Shown here piece by piece: positions 27,687-35,198 of a stretch of DNA of 64,000 nucleotides (positions are counted from its first letter, which is position 1; each line of letters starts with the position of its first letter). The stretch comes from Clostridium sp. AM33-3 (lineage in GTDB: Bacteria > Bacillota > Clostridia > Lachnospirales > Lachnospiraceae). Under the pieces are notes generated by a model. It worked only from the letters and a program-made list of their open reading frames with translations. It was not told the DNA's origin and did no database searches. A program made the translations under genes and the position numbers. The DNA lies in the NCBI RefSeq assembly GCF_003480315.1, contig NZ_QUIV01000001.1, positions 62,001-126,000 of the forward strand. The letters are read 5' to 3'.

Positions 27687-28034
27687 TTGAAAGAAGTGCT
27701 GGAGGATTGTATTAAGAAAACGGAACCGGACTTCTACCCACCGGTGGAGAATCTGCTAGATCTGATCTACGAACATTACACGGAGAATAATCCAGTAGAG
27801 AAAAACACAGTTGCCGGGAAAGCAGCAAAGGCCAAGGAAAAAGAACTGGAAGAGTGGCTGCGGGGGCTGGATGGAATGAATAGGCTCGTAGATGACTATG
27901 TTGGAGATAAGATTCCGCTATGGGAAAAGATCATGGACTGGCAGGGGACAGTGTGCTGTGGATGGGAGAAGACCGCTTTTGAGGAAGGTCTGAAAGTCGG
28001 GATACGACTCATGATGGAAGTATATAGTTTGTGA
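27687..28034 (+). CDS. Small acidic hypothetical protein at the end of cassette 1
   Basis: 115 aa from TTG 27687; the frame is open upstream and an ATT start near 27675 behind GGAAGG is also possible. Alpha-helical, acidic: KTEPDFYPPVENLLDLIYEH, KAKEKELEEWLRGLDGMNRL, with a C-terminal KTAFEEGLKVGIRLMMEVYS. No domain recognised. Similar helical proteins accompany mobile elements in Clostridia. Its last codons overlap the cassette right-end repeat. Confidence 0.65.
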   Translation: MKEVLEDCIKKTEPDFYPPVENLLDLIYEHYTENNPVEKNTVAGKAAKAKEKELEEWLRGLDGMNRLVDDYVGDKIPLWEKIMDWQGTVCCGWEKTAFEEGLKVGIRLMMEVYSL

Positions 28035-28076
28035 CGGAAATAAAATGAACTTCTGAAGTTCAAAAAAGCCCTCGCT
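28021..28076 (+). repeat. 56-bp right-end repeat of cassette 1 (motif copy b plus tail)
   Basis: It starts TATATAGTTTGTGACGG, holds the palindrome GAACTTCTGAAGTTC and ends AAAAAAGCCCTCGCT. It matches 42873-42928 at 52 of 56 positions, after which the two copies diverge. Confidence 0.85.
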
Positions 28077-28091
28077 TGTTACGGCGAGGGC
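28062..28091 (-). terminator. Leftward terminator of the polymerase operon
   Basis: GCCCTCGC pairs with GCGAGGGC around an 8-base loop; on the minus strand it is followed by six T. It lies 9 bases beyond the last gene of the leftward operon and within the cassette 1 right end. Confidence 0.85.
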
Positions 28092-28099
28092 GTGTGTTC

Positions 28100-28291
28100 T
28101 TATTGTTCGTGTCTTTCAGCTTTTTTCTTCTTCGGTGCGATTTTATGACCAGAGTAGATTGCCATGCCCATGCAGATCAGAGAGCCACAAGCGAAATACT
28201 TGTGAGCTTGCATCAGCTTCTTGCAGCCTGTGTAGAAGCACCCTGCCATGCAGGCAAGTGCGCCGAGTGACCAATATTTATGTGCTTTCAT
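28100..28291 (-). CDS. Small two-TM protein with internal duplication
   Basis: 63 aa. Two TM helices in a tandem duplication: KAHKYWSLGALACMAGCFY and QAHKYFACGSLICMGMAIYS. The tail is Lys-rich (KIAPKKKKAERHEQ). Function unknown. Last gene of the leftward operon, overlapping the upstream zinc-ribbon gene by 14 bases, with a terminator directly after it. Confidence 0.7.
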   Translation of the reverse strand: MKAHKYWSLGALACMAGCFYTGCKKLMQAHKYFACGSLICMGMAIYSGHKIAPKKKKAERHEQ

Positions 28292-28469
28292 TTTGTGTGT
28301 CCTCCTTATCTTCTTTCCCTATTCTGAGCAGTTCCTCTATTTCCATTTTACTCGCTAAGCGCACCGCCGGCTTCTCTTTATAGGTTTGTGCTCCGCAGTC
28401 AGGACAACGATCAGGTAGTTCCTCAGTAGAGAAGCAGTAGCGGCATACGTCGCAAAAGTAGTAGTTCAA
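28278..28469 (-). CDS. Small zinc-ribbon (rubredoxin-like) protein
   Basis: 63 aa with two Cys pairs, CDVCRYCF and CPDCG, spaced as in rubredoxin/zinc-ribbon proteins, followed by an acidic tail (EIEELLRIGKEDKEDTQNES). Likely a small metal-binding adaptor. It overlaps the YolD-like gene by 4 bases and so belongs to the same operon. Confidence 0.75.
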   Translation of the reverse strand: MNYYFCDVCRYCFSTEELPDRCPDCGAQTYKEKPAVRLASKMEIEELLRIGKEDKEDTQNEST

Positions 28470-28918
28470 GTCATATTCACCCCAATCTCTAATATATCCT
28501 CAAATGCAATAATGGTCGGCAGCTCTTTGCCGGTATCATTTATAAAACCTGTGTAAATTCGCAGTTCTTTGCTTATCGCATCCACAGCATCCAGCACTCC
28601 GACTATATCTTCATAGTAGCCATCCGTGAAATATTTAATTGTGACCTTTTGTCCCTTCCGAAGTTGGCTGATCTTTTGGCTTAGAGCTTCCTTATCTTCT
28701 TCAGACAGTTCGATTCTATTTCCTTTGAGGTGATCTCTGCCTTCAGAAGCAATTTCATCCTCATAGCCTCGTAAGGCGGCAAACGGAGAGAAAATTTTAG
28801 CACGATTTGTCATCGGCATCCGGGGATGATTATGCGGTGGCTCCGGGCGGGAAGCGTGGAGTATCTTGCCATACTTACTTTGGACGGCTTTGCCTTCCGG
28901 TGTGTTCTTGTAGTCCAT
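28466..28918 (-). CDS. YolD-like family protein
   Basis: 150 aa. The central and C-terminal region is typical of YolD: MTNRAKIFSPFAALRGYEDE, KGQKVTIKYFTDGYYEDIVG and TIIAFEDILEIGV. YolD-like genes are found next to Y-family polymerase genes (as YolD/YqjX with UvrX/YqjW in Bacillus), and that holds here: the polymerase gene ends 11 bases upstream. Role probably regulates or assists the polymerase; mechanism not settled. Confidence 0.88.
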   Translation of the reverse strand: MDYKNTPEGKAVQSKYGKILHASRPEPPHNHPRMPMTNRAKIFSPFAALRGYEDEIASEGRDHLKGNRIELSEEDKEALSQKISQLRKGQKVTIKYFTDGYYEDIVGVLDAVDAISKELRIYTGFINDTGKELPTIIAFEDILEIGVNMT

Positions 28919-28929
28919 GTTCGCCCTCC

Positions 28930-30402
28930 TTACTTAGCCTTATGGCCGCCTATCTGCTGATTTCTTTCCCTCATCGTTGCACCATCCAGATAGTTGGTTC
29001 CTTTCAGAACGGCATTCTTTCCGAACTTCTTCTTGAGTCCCAGCATCGCATTCTGCAGCTTTTTCTCTTTTTCCAGCTTGGTGGTGTCCGTGAATAGGTC
29101 GACTTGGAAGAATCCCTCATCTTTGACCACACGGTTGGCGGCGATTGTGATCCGTCTTACCGTTAGGGTTTTATCCGCTATTCTCTCAAATAGCTCCGTT
29201 GTGGCGGAGATCAGGATACTACCGAGATTGGTCGGGTTATCCAGTTTTGTGCTGCCATGAGCACCTTTCGGAACAGTGCGGCCGTAGTGATCGATGTGTA
29301 CCGGACCTTTGTACTTTCCGCTGTCACAGTTTTCCCGGTCATAGCCCACATCCAACGTTAGGCTATCCGTAACCAGTCCTTTATCTGTTAATTGTAATAC
29401 TAAGCTGTCAGCCATCTCCATGACAATGATTCTGGCTTTTTCGTATGGGTAAGGGCAGGAAAGCACCTGTCCCTCGGAGATACTGTTGGTGCTGGGTTTG
29501 TAGGCTTTGATTTCTTTCATGCCGCAAGGTTCCAGACCCCAGGCATGGTCGATTAGCAGTTCAGCATCAACACCGAATTCCTTATATAAGATATCCTGAT
29601 TGACGGTGCTGAAATAGGCCAGCTCGCCCATCGTATGGATGCCGTGCTTTTCTAGTCGCTTGACGGTGCTGGGACCAGTCATCCAGAAGTCTGTGAGCGG
29701 CTTGTGATCCCAGAGAAGATAACGGAAAGATTTCTCATCCAGCTCTGCGATGCGGACACCGTCCTTATCCGGTGCGGCGTGTTTTGCGGTGATGTCCATT
29801 GCCAACTTTGCGAGATAAAGGTTTGTCCCAATTCCAGCGGTTGCTGTGATGCCAGTCGTATACAGCACTTCCCGGATCATTGTCATGGCAAGGTCGTGTG
29901 CTGTCATATGATAGTGGGAGAGGTACGAGGTGGCATCGATGAACACCTCATCGATGGAATAGACCACGATATCCTCTGGTGCGATGTATTTCAGATAGAT
30001 GCCGTAGATCTGCCGCGACACCTTTTCATAATATGCCATCCGGGGTGGTGCAACAAGGTAAGAGAGTTCGAGTGACGGGTCGGCGGCAAGGGATAAGGAA
30101 TCATAGGAGGCAGAGGAGAAGGATGGGTTACCGTCCTTGTACACAGCTTTTCTTAATCGTACCGCTTCTCTTAACCGATTCGCATTGACCTCTTTGACCT
30201 TCTGCACGACCTCAAATAGTCTTGCGCGCCCCGGAATCCCATAGGCTTTCAGGGAAGGAGACACAGCGAGACAGATGGTTTTCTCAGTGCGGGAGGAATC
30301 CGCCACGACCAGATTTGTGGTAAGCGGGTCGAGGTGTCGAGCAGCGCATTCCGCACTCGCATAGTACGACTTAAGATCTATTGCAAGAAATGTGCGCTGC
30401 AT
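28930..30402 (-). CDS. Y-family DNA polymerase (UmuC/DinB superfamily, mobile-element type)
   Basis: 490 aa, longer than DinB. Catalytic palm motifs: FLAIDLKSYYASAECAARHL with the first metal Asp, YSIDEVFIDAT with the paired acidic residues, then GIGTNLYLAKLAMDI and the helix-hairpin region DFWMTGPSTVKRLEKHGIHT. The C-terminal little-finger domain ends RRITIAANRVV and a 70-residue tail. Translesion synthesis at DNA damage is the family role. RBS AGGAGG precedes the ATG at 30402. The gene is in a leftward operon controlled by an XRE-type repressor. Confidence 0.93.
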   Translation of the reverse strand: MQRTFLAIDLKSYYASAECAARHLDPLTTNLVVADSSRTEKTICLAVSPSLKAYGIPGRARLFEVVQKVKEVNANRLREAVRLRKAVYKDGNPSFSSASYDSLSLAADPSLELSYLVAPPRMAYYEKVSRQIYGIYLKYIAPEDIVVYSIDEVFIDATSYLSHYHMTAHDLAMTMIREVLYTTGITATAGIGTNLYLAKLAMDITAKHAAPDKDGVRIAELDEKSFRYLLWDHKPLTDFWMTGPSTVKRLEKHGIHTMGELAYFSTVNQDILYKEFGVDAELLIDHAWGLEPCGMKEIKAYKPSTNSISEGQVLSCPYPYEKARIIVMEMADSLVLQLTDKGLVTDSLTLDVGYDRENCDSGKYKGPVHIDHYGRTVPKGAHGSTKLDNPTNLGSILISATTELFERIADKTLTVRRITIAANRVVKDEGFFQVDLFTDTTKLEKEKKLQNAMLGLKKKFGKNAVLKGTNYLDGATMRERNQQIGGHKAK

Positions 30403-30447
30403 CGTGCAATTTCCTCCTTTCTGACAGCGTTCTTGTTATATTGTTGT

Positions 30448-30720
30448 TTATTGAGCCGCCCGTTCCACGAACCACCGACCTAACCGTCCATTGAAGCGAG
30501 GGTCGATGTGTTCAAAGAACAGATGCTTTTCCTGCCCCTGGATGAGTACGGTGAAGCAGTCACCAGAGTAACCGTTATCGGCAGTCCCGGCGGGGCGGAA
30601 GTCGCGTACTGTTTCGATGGGGAAGGTACGTCCATCCGACCAGGTGATCGATGTCGGTTGCATATAGCCAGTTGGGTCGAATGTGGAATCGACCTTCACA
30701 TAGACTTTTTCTTTATTCAT
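30448..30720 (-). CDS. Small hypothetical protein of the polymerase operon
   Basis: 90 aa from ATG 30720 (MNKEKVYVKVDSTFDPTGYM). CTGGAGGTG lies upstream as RBS, so the longer start at 30738 is less likely. Beta-rich, with ITWSDGRTFPIETVRDFRPA and CFTVLIQGQEKHLFFEHIDP, ending GRWFVERAAQ. Similar proteins occur beside Y-polymerase genes in clostridial mobile elements. Function unknown. Overlaps the upstream gene by 8 bases. Confidence 0.75.
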   Translation of the reverse strand: MNKEKVYVKVDSTFDPTGYMQPTSITWSDGRTFPIETVRDFRPAGTADNGYSGDCFTVLIQGQEKHLFFEHIDPRFNGRLGRWFVERAAQ

Positions 30721-31093
30721 GTTGGTCACCTCCAGCATCGAAACCGGCAGTCTTCAGAATCTGGCCGATGCTCTGTGCATCCAGATCACAAATCCGGCAT
30801 TTCTCCAAGATAGATTCCTTGGTCAGCGTGGCACGGTATGCCTTGTTGCTGTATCGGATCTGGGCAGTAATTGCGGCATCACAGTGCATGTGGGCTATTT
30901 CATGGAAGAACGTTTTATTTTCTTCCAGGGTCATCCGCTCGTCCAAACCGTTTTCCTTAAGACGCAACATGTCTTTCTTCATGTAAGTGGCGGCATGAGG
31001 CGATACCGCATTCTTTAATAATGGATAGATTTCAGCAATCACAGCATCGGCATGGCACCTGTAGTTTTTGATATCAGATTCTGTAAATGGCAT
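30713..31093 (-). CDS. Hypothetical protein with an HEIAH motif in the polymerase operon
   Basis: 126 aa, mostly helical. Contains FFHEIAHMHCDAAITAQIRY; HEIAH fits the HExxH zinc-protease pattern but a third ligand is not obvious and the protein is short, so protease activity is doubtful. Also KNAVSPHAATYMKKDMLRLK and a C-terminal CDLDAQSIGQILKTAGFDAG. RBS AGAGGTGACC precedes the ATG at 31093. The 137 bases upstream (31094-31230) contain no convincing gene. Confidence 0.75.
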   Translation of the reverse strand: MPFTESDIKNYRCHADAVIAEIYPLLKNAVSPHAATYMKKDMLRLKENGLDERMTLEENKTFFHEIAHMHCDAAITAQIRYSNKAYRATLTKESILEKCRICDLDAQSIGQILKTAGFDAGGDQHE

Positions 31094-31230
31094 AAGTGGT
31101 CACCTCTCATAAGCGAAATGATTGACTTGAACAACAGGTTCCGGTTGTTGTGGATGTTCCGAAGAAACATATTATCCCTGACATTATGTGCCTCAGTTTC
31201 ACGATGTGAGGTTCCTTCAGGTGATAAAAA

Positions 31231-31578
31231 TTATTCATCCATCTCTTTCACACCAAAATAGATGATCGTGTTGACCGGTTTGCTCTTGTCCACAACGATC
31301 CCCTGCATTTCATAATCAAATGCTTCGTTGGTAAGAACCTCCAGACCGTACATCTCGTCGGAAGGCGCATAGGTCATTACCTGACATTTGGGGTATGCTT
31401 CGGAAAGTTCATCATTCACATCATGGATGAGCTCGTCTGTCACTTCTCCATTATTGGAGCCAAACTCAACACCAACGACCTGACCCTTGACAGGAAATTT
31501 GAAAATACCGTAGAGTTCGGGATCGGAATTTTCGGGGTGACGGACAGCATTGGGAAAGCGATAAAGCACGTATTTCAT
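31231..31578 (-). CDS. Hypothetical protein of the polymerase operon
   Basis: 115 aa, acidic, mixed alpha/beta: MKYVLYRFPNAVRHPENSDP, FKFPVKGQVVGVEFGSNNGE, TDELIHDVNDELSEAYPKCQ and INTIIYFGVKEMDE-like end. No recognised domain. AAAGGACTC precedes the ATG at 31578. It sits between the ImmA-like protease gene and the HEIAH gene on the same strand, so probably shares their transcript. Confidence 0.7.
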   Translation of the reverse strand: MKYVLYRFPNAVRHPENSDPELYGIFKFPVKGQVVGVEFGSNNGEVTDELIHDVNDELSEAYPKCQVMTYAPSDEMYGLEVLTNEAFDYEMQGIVVDKSKPVNTIIYFGVKEMDE

Positions 31579-31658
31579 TTGTGAGTCCTTTCTGCTGGCA
31601 TCGCCAGTTTTTTATATTTACTGCTTTTCAATGAGAGAAGCAATGGCTTCATTGATTA

Positions 31659-32195
31659 TTATAAATGTCCTGCATCATCAGAAATCGTACCCAAAAAATT
31701 TCGGCTGGGCATATCAGGAAGGTGCAGGTGATTATCGTTGTTCATCTGCTGAAGTTTAAGGAGCAGCAAGTTGACATTGGTTCCAAGACTGCGGGCAATC
31801 TGAACGACATCAAAACCATCCTGAATAAGAGATTCTATGGATTGGTCATCCAGAAGCAAATTGGCTGCGAACAGATTTGCCTCGTATTCTGTGGAGTTTG
31901 TGATATTAAAAAGTTCAAATTCCATAAGGCATTCCTGCGTTTTACCGAGAGAGCGGTGGAGCAGGGCATGGCCTAACTCATGAGCGCATACGATGCGCTT
32001 CATTTCGTTAGACATCGTTGCATTGATAAAAATGAAACTGTTGTGCAGGACGACTTTAAATGCGCCTTTCTGCCTTTGGAAATCGCTGCGTTCCATAACA
32101 GTAATGTCGAGAGCAGCAGCGATTTCAAATGGATCATTGGTGTGATAGCGCCGAATCAGGCGGCGTGGTAGGATAGAGGCTTGTTTACTGATCAT
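31659..32195 (-). CDS. ImmA/IrrE-family metallo-endopeptidase
   Basis: 178 aa from ATG 32195 (AGGGAG upstream); an in-frame GTG at 32207 is possible. The zinc motif HELGHALLH is at about residues 72-80, with EYEANLFAANLLLDDQSIES giving the third ligand. ImmA/IrrE proteases cleave or inactivate the neighbouring XRE-type repressor after a signal such as DNA damage. The XRE gene ends just upstream in the same operon, which contains a Y-family polymerase, so a damage-inducible switch is likely (inference). Confidence 0.92.
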   Translation of the reverse strand: MISKQASILPRRLIRRYHTNDPFEIAAALDITVMERSDFQRQKGAFKVVLHNSFIFINATMSNEMKRIVCAHELGHALLHRSLGKTQECLMEFELFNITNSTEYEANLFAANLLLDDQSIESLIQDGFDVVQIARSLGTNVNLLLLKLQQMNNDNHLHLPDMPSRNFLGTISDDAGHL

Positions 32196-32227
32196 TGTTA
32201 AAATCACTCCCTTTTCTATAAGAAAGC

Positions 32228-32656
32228 TTAAGAATTGGAGCTATCACCGGAGATGCTTCTGTACTTTTTCGGTACATATTTCCGGTTCTTTTCTTTTGCT
32301 ATCCAGTAAGCCTCTTGAATGGCTTTCATCATCGCATCCATATCTTCTTCCGCAAGTTCACCGCCAGCATAAAGACCAGATACCTCTTTGACCAGACGTT
32401 CTGCCTGGGCATTGCCACGCGCGCCATATTTCTCGGTCGCCTTGATCACAAAGTCTGCATCATCGTCTTTGAGGGTGTCGACATCTACATTAAGTGCTGT
32501 AGCGAGGAGCTGGTAGTTTTCCTTCTGCTTGGGAAGACGTTCTCCGCTTTCGTAATTTTGAATCGTGCGCAGCGCAATACCAGTCATGTCGGCGAGTTGA
32601 CGCTGTGAATATTTGGCAGCGAGGCGGGCTGCCCTGACTTTTTCTCCGAATTTCAT
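32228..32656 (-). CDS. XRE-family transcriptional repressor
   Basis: 142 aa from ATG 32656 (GGAGGT upstream; the 152-aa version from 32686 includes that RBS). The HTH_3 domain fills residues 1-65: KVRAARLAAKYSQRQLADMT, GIALRTIQNYESGERLP, YQLLATALNVDVDTL. A C-terminal helical region follows, ending SISGDSSNS. It likely binds the CGCAAGTT/CGCAACTT boxes at 32696-32781 and controls both face-to-face promoters. First gene of the leftward operon. Confidence 0.92.
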   Translation of the reverse strand: MKFGEKVRAARLAAKYSQRQLADMTGIALRTIQNYESGERLPKQKENYQLLATALNVDVDTLKDDDADFVIKATEKYGARGNAQAERLVKEVSGLYAGGELAEEDMDAMMKAIQEAYWIAKEKNRKYVPKKYRSISGDSSNS

Positions 32657-32695
32657 AATATAACCTCCGTTGGTTGTGCATGTCATCTCTCTATG

Positions 32696-32786
32696 TTGCG
32701 CTTGACATGACGCAAGTTAAACTGTATAATGTGCTTGTAAACGCAACTTGCATGTTTATAATAACGCAAGAAACGCAACTTGTCAA
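32696..32786. promoter_or_regulatory. Face-to-face promoters with repeated XRE operator boxes
   Basis: Rightward promoter: TTGACA (32702-32707), 17-bp spacer, TATAAT (32725-32730), a perfect consensus. Leftward promoter: TTGACA (32781-32786 on minus), 17-bp spacer, TATTAT (32758-32763 on minus). Each fires through the other. The operator-like string CGCAAGTT or CGCAACTT occurs at 32711, 32742 and 32774, with a partial box CGCAAGAA at 32765 and an inverted TTGCG at 32696. The spacers of both promoters carry boxes. Confidence 0.85.
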
Positions 32787-32837
32787 GACGGAAATAATAT
32801 GAACACACAAAAGAAAGTTGTAGATGGGAGGATGGTT

Positions 32838-33035
32838 ATGGATTATGGGATTTACACGACCCAGGGGAAAAAGACTCTCTTGGGAAACCGGGCAACAGTG
32901 AATGGCCGTGATGCGATCGCGTATGTAAAGAATGGACAGTTACAGTCCTATGCTTATATGGATGACTTTGCATCACAGTTTTATTCCGGTCCCCGTCTGG
33001 CATTTGAAGACCAGGAAGAAGATAAGCGTACTTGA
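32838..33035 (+). CDS. Small hypothetical protein under the rightward promoter
   Basis: 65 aa from ATG 32838 (GGGAGGA upstream); ATG 32799 would give 78 aa. MDYGIYTTQGKKTLLGNRAT, VNGRDAIAYVKNGQLQSYAY, MDDFASQFYSGPRLAF then an acidic tail. Probably a small beta-rich protein; function unknown. It is the only gene between the consensus rightward promoter and a strong terminator, so it is made as a single-gene transcript opposed to the polymerase operon. Confidence 0.75.
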   Translation: MDYGIYTTQGKKTLLGNRATVNGRDAIAYVKNGQLQSYAYMDDFASQFYSGPRLAFEDQEEDKRT

Positions 33036-33123
33036 TTTTGGAACGGGCTTGACTTACCGCAGGACGTGTGAGTCAGCAAAACCTTTTGACACTACTTGCA
33101 GGTGCTGCTCGAATAACGTAGTA

Positions 33124-33188
33124 AGCCGAGGTAGACATTCAGATAACCCTAATTAGGGATGTCTAGAGTCTGCCTCGGCTTTTTTTTA
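33124..33188 (+). terminator. Strong Rho-independent terminator
   Basis: AGCCGAGGTAGAC pairs with GTCTGCCTCGGCT (one mismatch-type pair), followed by eight T. The loop region contains a second small palindrome (CCCTAATTAGGG). Confidence 0.92.
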
Positions 33189-33422
33189 CTCAGTAGCGGC
33201 CGCTTGGACTTTCAGTTGACGGACTTCATTGATCCTGTCGGTAAATTCATGAAACGCAAACGAATCTTCGGTGTACCCGTTTTCCTTCATCAGCCACAGG
33301 ACGTGGGAGTAGTTGGTAATGGATTCATCATACTCATTCAGAGCGAGAAGAAGGTTCGCCAGAGTGGAATATGGCTGCAACAGTTGTCTTGCGTTTTCGG
33401 GAAGCATCTTATCGTAGATCAC
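33186..33422 (-). pseudogene. C-terminal fragment of a hypothetical protein, cut at the cassette 2 left end
   Basis: The open frame gives up to 78 aa (MLPENARQLLQPYSTLANLL, LALNEYDESITNYSHVLWLM, SFAFHEFTDRINEVRQLKVQ). There is no proper RBS; the only upstream start, GTG at 33422, lies inside the 59-bp left-end repeat. The gene therefore appears to have lost its 5' part when the cassette was placed here. Family not recognised. Confidence 0.6.
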
Positions 33423-33476
33423 ACACCTCTCCGTGGTGAGCAGCAGGCAACAATCTAAGAATCGGCTAAGATGTGA
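33418..33476 (+). repeat. 59-bp left-end repeat of cassette 2 (copy 2)
   Basis: Matches 24283-24341 at 53 of 59 positions and lies in the same orientation and at a similar distance before a cargo gene. Its edge coincides with the 5' break of the leftward gene at 33186-33422. Confidence 0.85.
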
Positions 33477-33512
33477 TAATGATACAAAGATAAAGGAAAG
33501 GAATAAAAAAGT

Positions 33513-34199
33513 ATGCCAAATTACAATAGCATCGAAGGCAATGTTTTGTTTCCGACAATAGATGGCTACGATATGTATAAGGCCGGGGATATGGCGTTAT
33601 ATCTTGCACACTGTGATTTTTATCCTTTCAAAAGTGTAATTGATAATAATAAAATGGCGATTGATCTTGTCACAAAAGCGTATAGAGATATGGCGCAAGA
33701 AGCAAGAGAAAAAGACGATTTTAGAACAGAAAGCTGGGCAATGACGAGCGGGACTCTTCAAGCCTGCAGGGTGGATATTTTGACACAGTATTCGTTATTA
33801 TTAACGATGGTTTCTTTACTTGAAGAGGCAGTTAATACGCTATGTCGAATACATAAATACTTAGGGCAGTTTACTATAGAACTTAAGGATGTAAAAGGTG
33901 CAGGATTGGAACGTGCAGCGAAATATCTAAAAGATGTGGTCGGTATCAGCGGATTCAAAGCTGATCAGAGTTGGGAGTATATTACTACGATTCGTGATTG
34001 CCGAAATATGGTTGTGCATAATGGTGGACGAATTAAAGATGATCTCAAGCCGAAATGCGATAAATTTAATATTGGATATAGAGAAGAAGACTCTCAGTTA
34101 TATATTGAATATGCTGATGTGATGAAATTCTATGAAGCAATATTAGATTTTATGGATCGTGCTTTTAGACTTGAGCCAAGTACTTCTACACAACCGTAA
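33513..34199 (+). CDS. HEPN-like protein, cargo of cassette 2
   Basis: 228 aa, helical. The segment RDCRNMVVHNGG carries the HEPN R-x4-H signature (Arg164, His169) preceded by helices LLLTMVSLLEEAVNTLCRIH and YLKDVVGISGF, as in HEPN ribonucleases of toxin and phage-defence systems. RNase activity is inference. No MNT-type nucleotidyltransferase antitoxin is adjacent; the next gene, 24 bases on, is a putative thiol-hydrolase-fold protein. RBS AAAGGAAAGG precedes ATG 33513. AT-rich. Confidence 0.78.
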   Translation: MPNYNSIEGNVLFPTIDGYDMYKAGDMALYLAHCDFYPFKSVIDNNKMAIDLVTKAYRDMAQEAREKDDFRTESWAMTSGTLQACRVDILTQYSLLLTMVSLLEEAVNTLCRIHKYLGQFTIELKDVKGAGLERAAKYLKDVVGISGFKADQSWEYITTIRDCRNMVVHNGGRIKDDLKPKCDKFNIGYREEDSQLYIEYADVMKFYEAILDFMDRAFRLEPSTSTQP

Positions 34200-34223
34200 A
34201 AAGACATTTATGGGAGGAATACT

Positions 34224-34628
34224 GTGGGAGAAAATGAACTTTACCAGATTGCATTTCATTTTCGAGAAGCAATCGTAGCAGTGAAAACAAACGGAGAATT
34301 TGATTTCCGAGATCGGATGCATAGATTTCCAGGTGGTTGTTGCGATGACACATGTGATTTGCTTGGCTTTTATTTGTGGGAAAAATACAGGATTCACACA
34401 AGTCAAAGAAATGGATACTATGAAACTGAAATGACCAGTCATGCATGGCTTATTACCGATGATCGAATTATTATTGATATCACGGGGGATCAGTTCTATG
34501 GAACATGGAAATCGGTTTATGTTGGACAGGAAGTTGGAAATTATAAAAAACTGAGTAGAATTATTACACAAGATAATTTCGATATTCGAAAGCAGTCACG
34601 GTTGTGGGATGATTATAATATTATTTGA
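34224..34628 (+). CDS. Small protein with a possible Cys-His-Asp (papain/transglutaminase-like) triad, partner of the HEPN gene
   Basis: 134 aa from GTG 34224 (GGGAGGAA upstream). The order FPGGCCDDTCDLLGFYLWEK (Cys39/Cys40), SHAWLITDD (His73) and IIIDITGDQF (Asp85) matches the Cys-His-Asp spacing of small transglutaminase- or papain-fold enzymes, including the helix after Cys and the strand before Asp. Activity is inference. It is co-directional with the HEPN-like gene at 24-base spacing and may modify or neutralise it. Confidence 0.68.
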   Translation: MGENELYQIAFHFREAIVAVKTNGEFDFRDRMHRFPGGCCDDTCDLLGFYLWEKYRIHTSQRNGYYETEMTSHAWLITDDRIIIDITGDQFYGTWKSVYVGQEVGNYKKLSRIITQDNFDIRKQSRLWDDYNII

Positions 34629-34714
34629 AATATCTGAAAAAAGTTTGAACACTTTGCCCTCAACCCAACAATCTACAACACTTAAATAACTATAAAAGGA
34701 AAGAGGTTATCACG

Positions 34715-34870
34715 ATGCCCAGAACGAAAGGCAGCAAAAACCGACCCAAAACCAATATCACCAAAGACTACGCATCCCAGATTGCGCAGAAGCAGGAGAC
34801 TATTGCGTCTCTGAATACGGAGATCGCATCCATCACCGCCAATATTGATACTTTGAAGGCTGATGTATAG
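34715..34870 (+). pseudogene. Truncated coiled-coil gene, cassette 2 copy
   Basis: 51 aa from ATG 34715 (AAGAGG upstream). MPRTKGSKNRPKTNITKDYA and IASLNTEIASITANIDTLKA parallel the 106-aa gene at 26022, then the frame stops at TAG within motif copy c. The second half of the coiled coil and the C-terminal helix are missing. The break occurs exactly at the repeated motif, suggesting recombination there. Confidence 0.75.
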
Positions 34871-34888
34871 ATTATAACGGAAATAAAA
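34866..34888 (+). repeat. Cassette motif copy c
   Basis: TATAGATTATAACGGAAATAAAA, a divergent copy of the motif at 26404, 28021 and 42873. It supplies the stop codon of the truncated coiled-coil gene. The rest of 34889-35198 holds one weak 36-codon frame and a promoter but no convincing gene. Confidence 0.7.
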
Positions 34889-35110
34889 GAAATGGGGAAG
34901 CAATTCAACAGAAGAAAATTTGTGGAATGTGGTATTGCAGGTATTTTGCGATTTAAGAAAAATGGAAAATATCGCAGATGGCTTAGAGCAACTGAAAAAT
35001 AACTGGGACATGATTTCTCATTACGGAATATGGAATTTGCAGTCTGTTTGAAAATTGTGCAAGTCTTATTAAAAACGAAGAATAAAACAGGAAGAATTTG
35101 TAGAAAATTG

Positions 35111-35138
35111 TTGATAAATCTCCACAAAATGTTACAAT
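35111..35138 (+). promoter_or_regulatory. Probable promoter of the deaminase cargo operon
   Basis: TTGATA (35111-35116), 16-bp spacer, TACAAT (35133-35138), about 60 bases before the next gene. Each box has one mismatch to consensus. Confidence 0.55.
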
Positions 35139-35198
35139 GATATTAAGAAATTTAAAAATGGAAACAGTGCGGAGTGTTAAAAAAAGGGGGGACTGGCC

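Noticed and set aside
28930..30402. Complete prophage or ICE based on the polymerase operon and tape-measure fragment
   Set aside because: No integrase, relaxase, capsid or conjugation genes are present; only an accessory operon and fragments.
34892..35002. 36-codon + strand frame after motif copy c
   Set aside because: No proper RBS, no homologue recognised, basic composition typical of random AT-rich sequence; possible remnant only.
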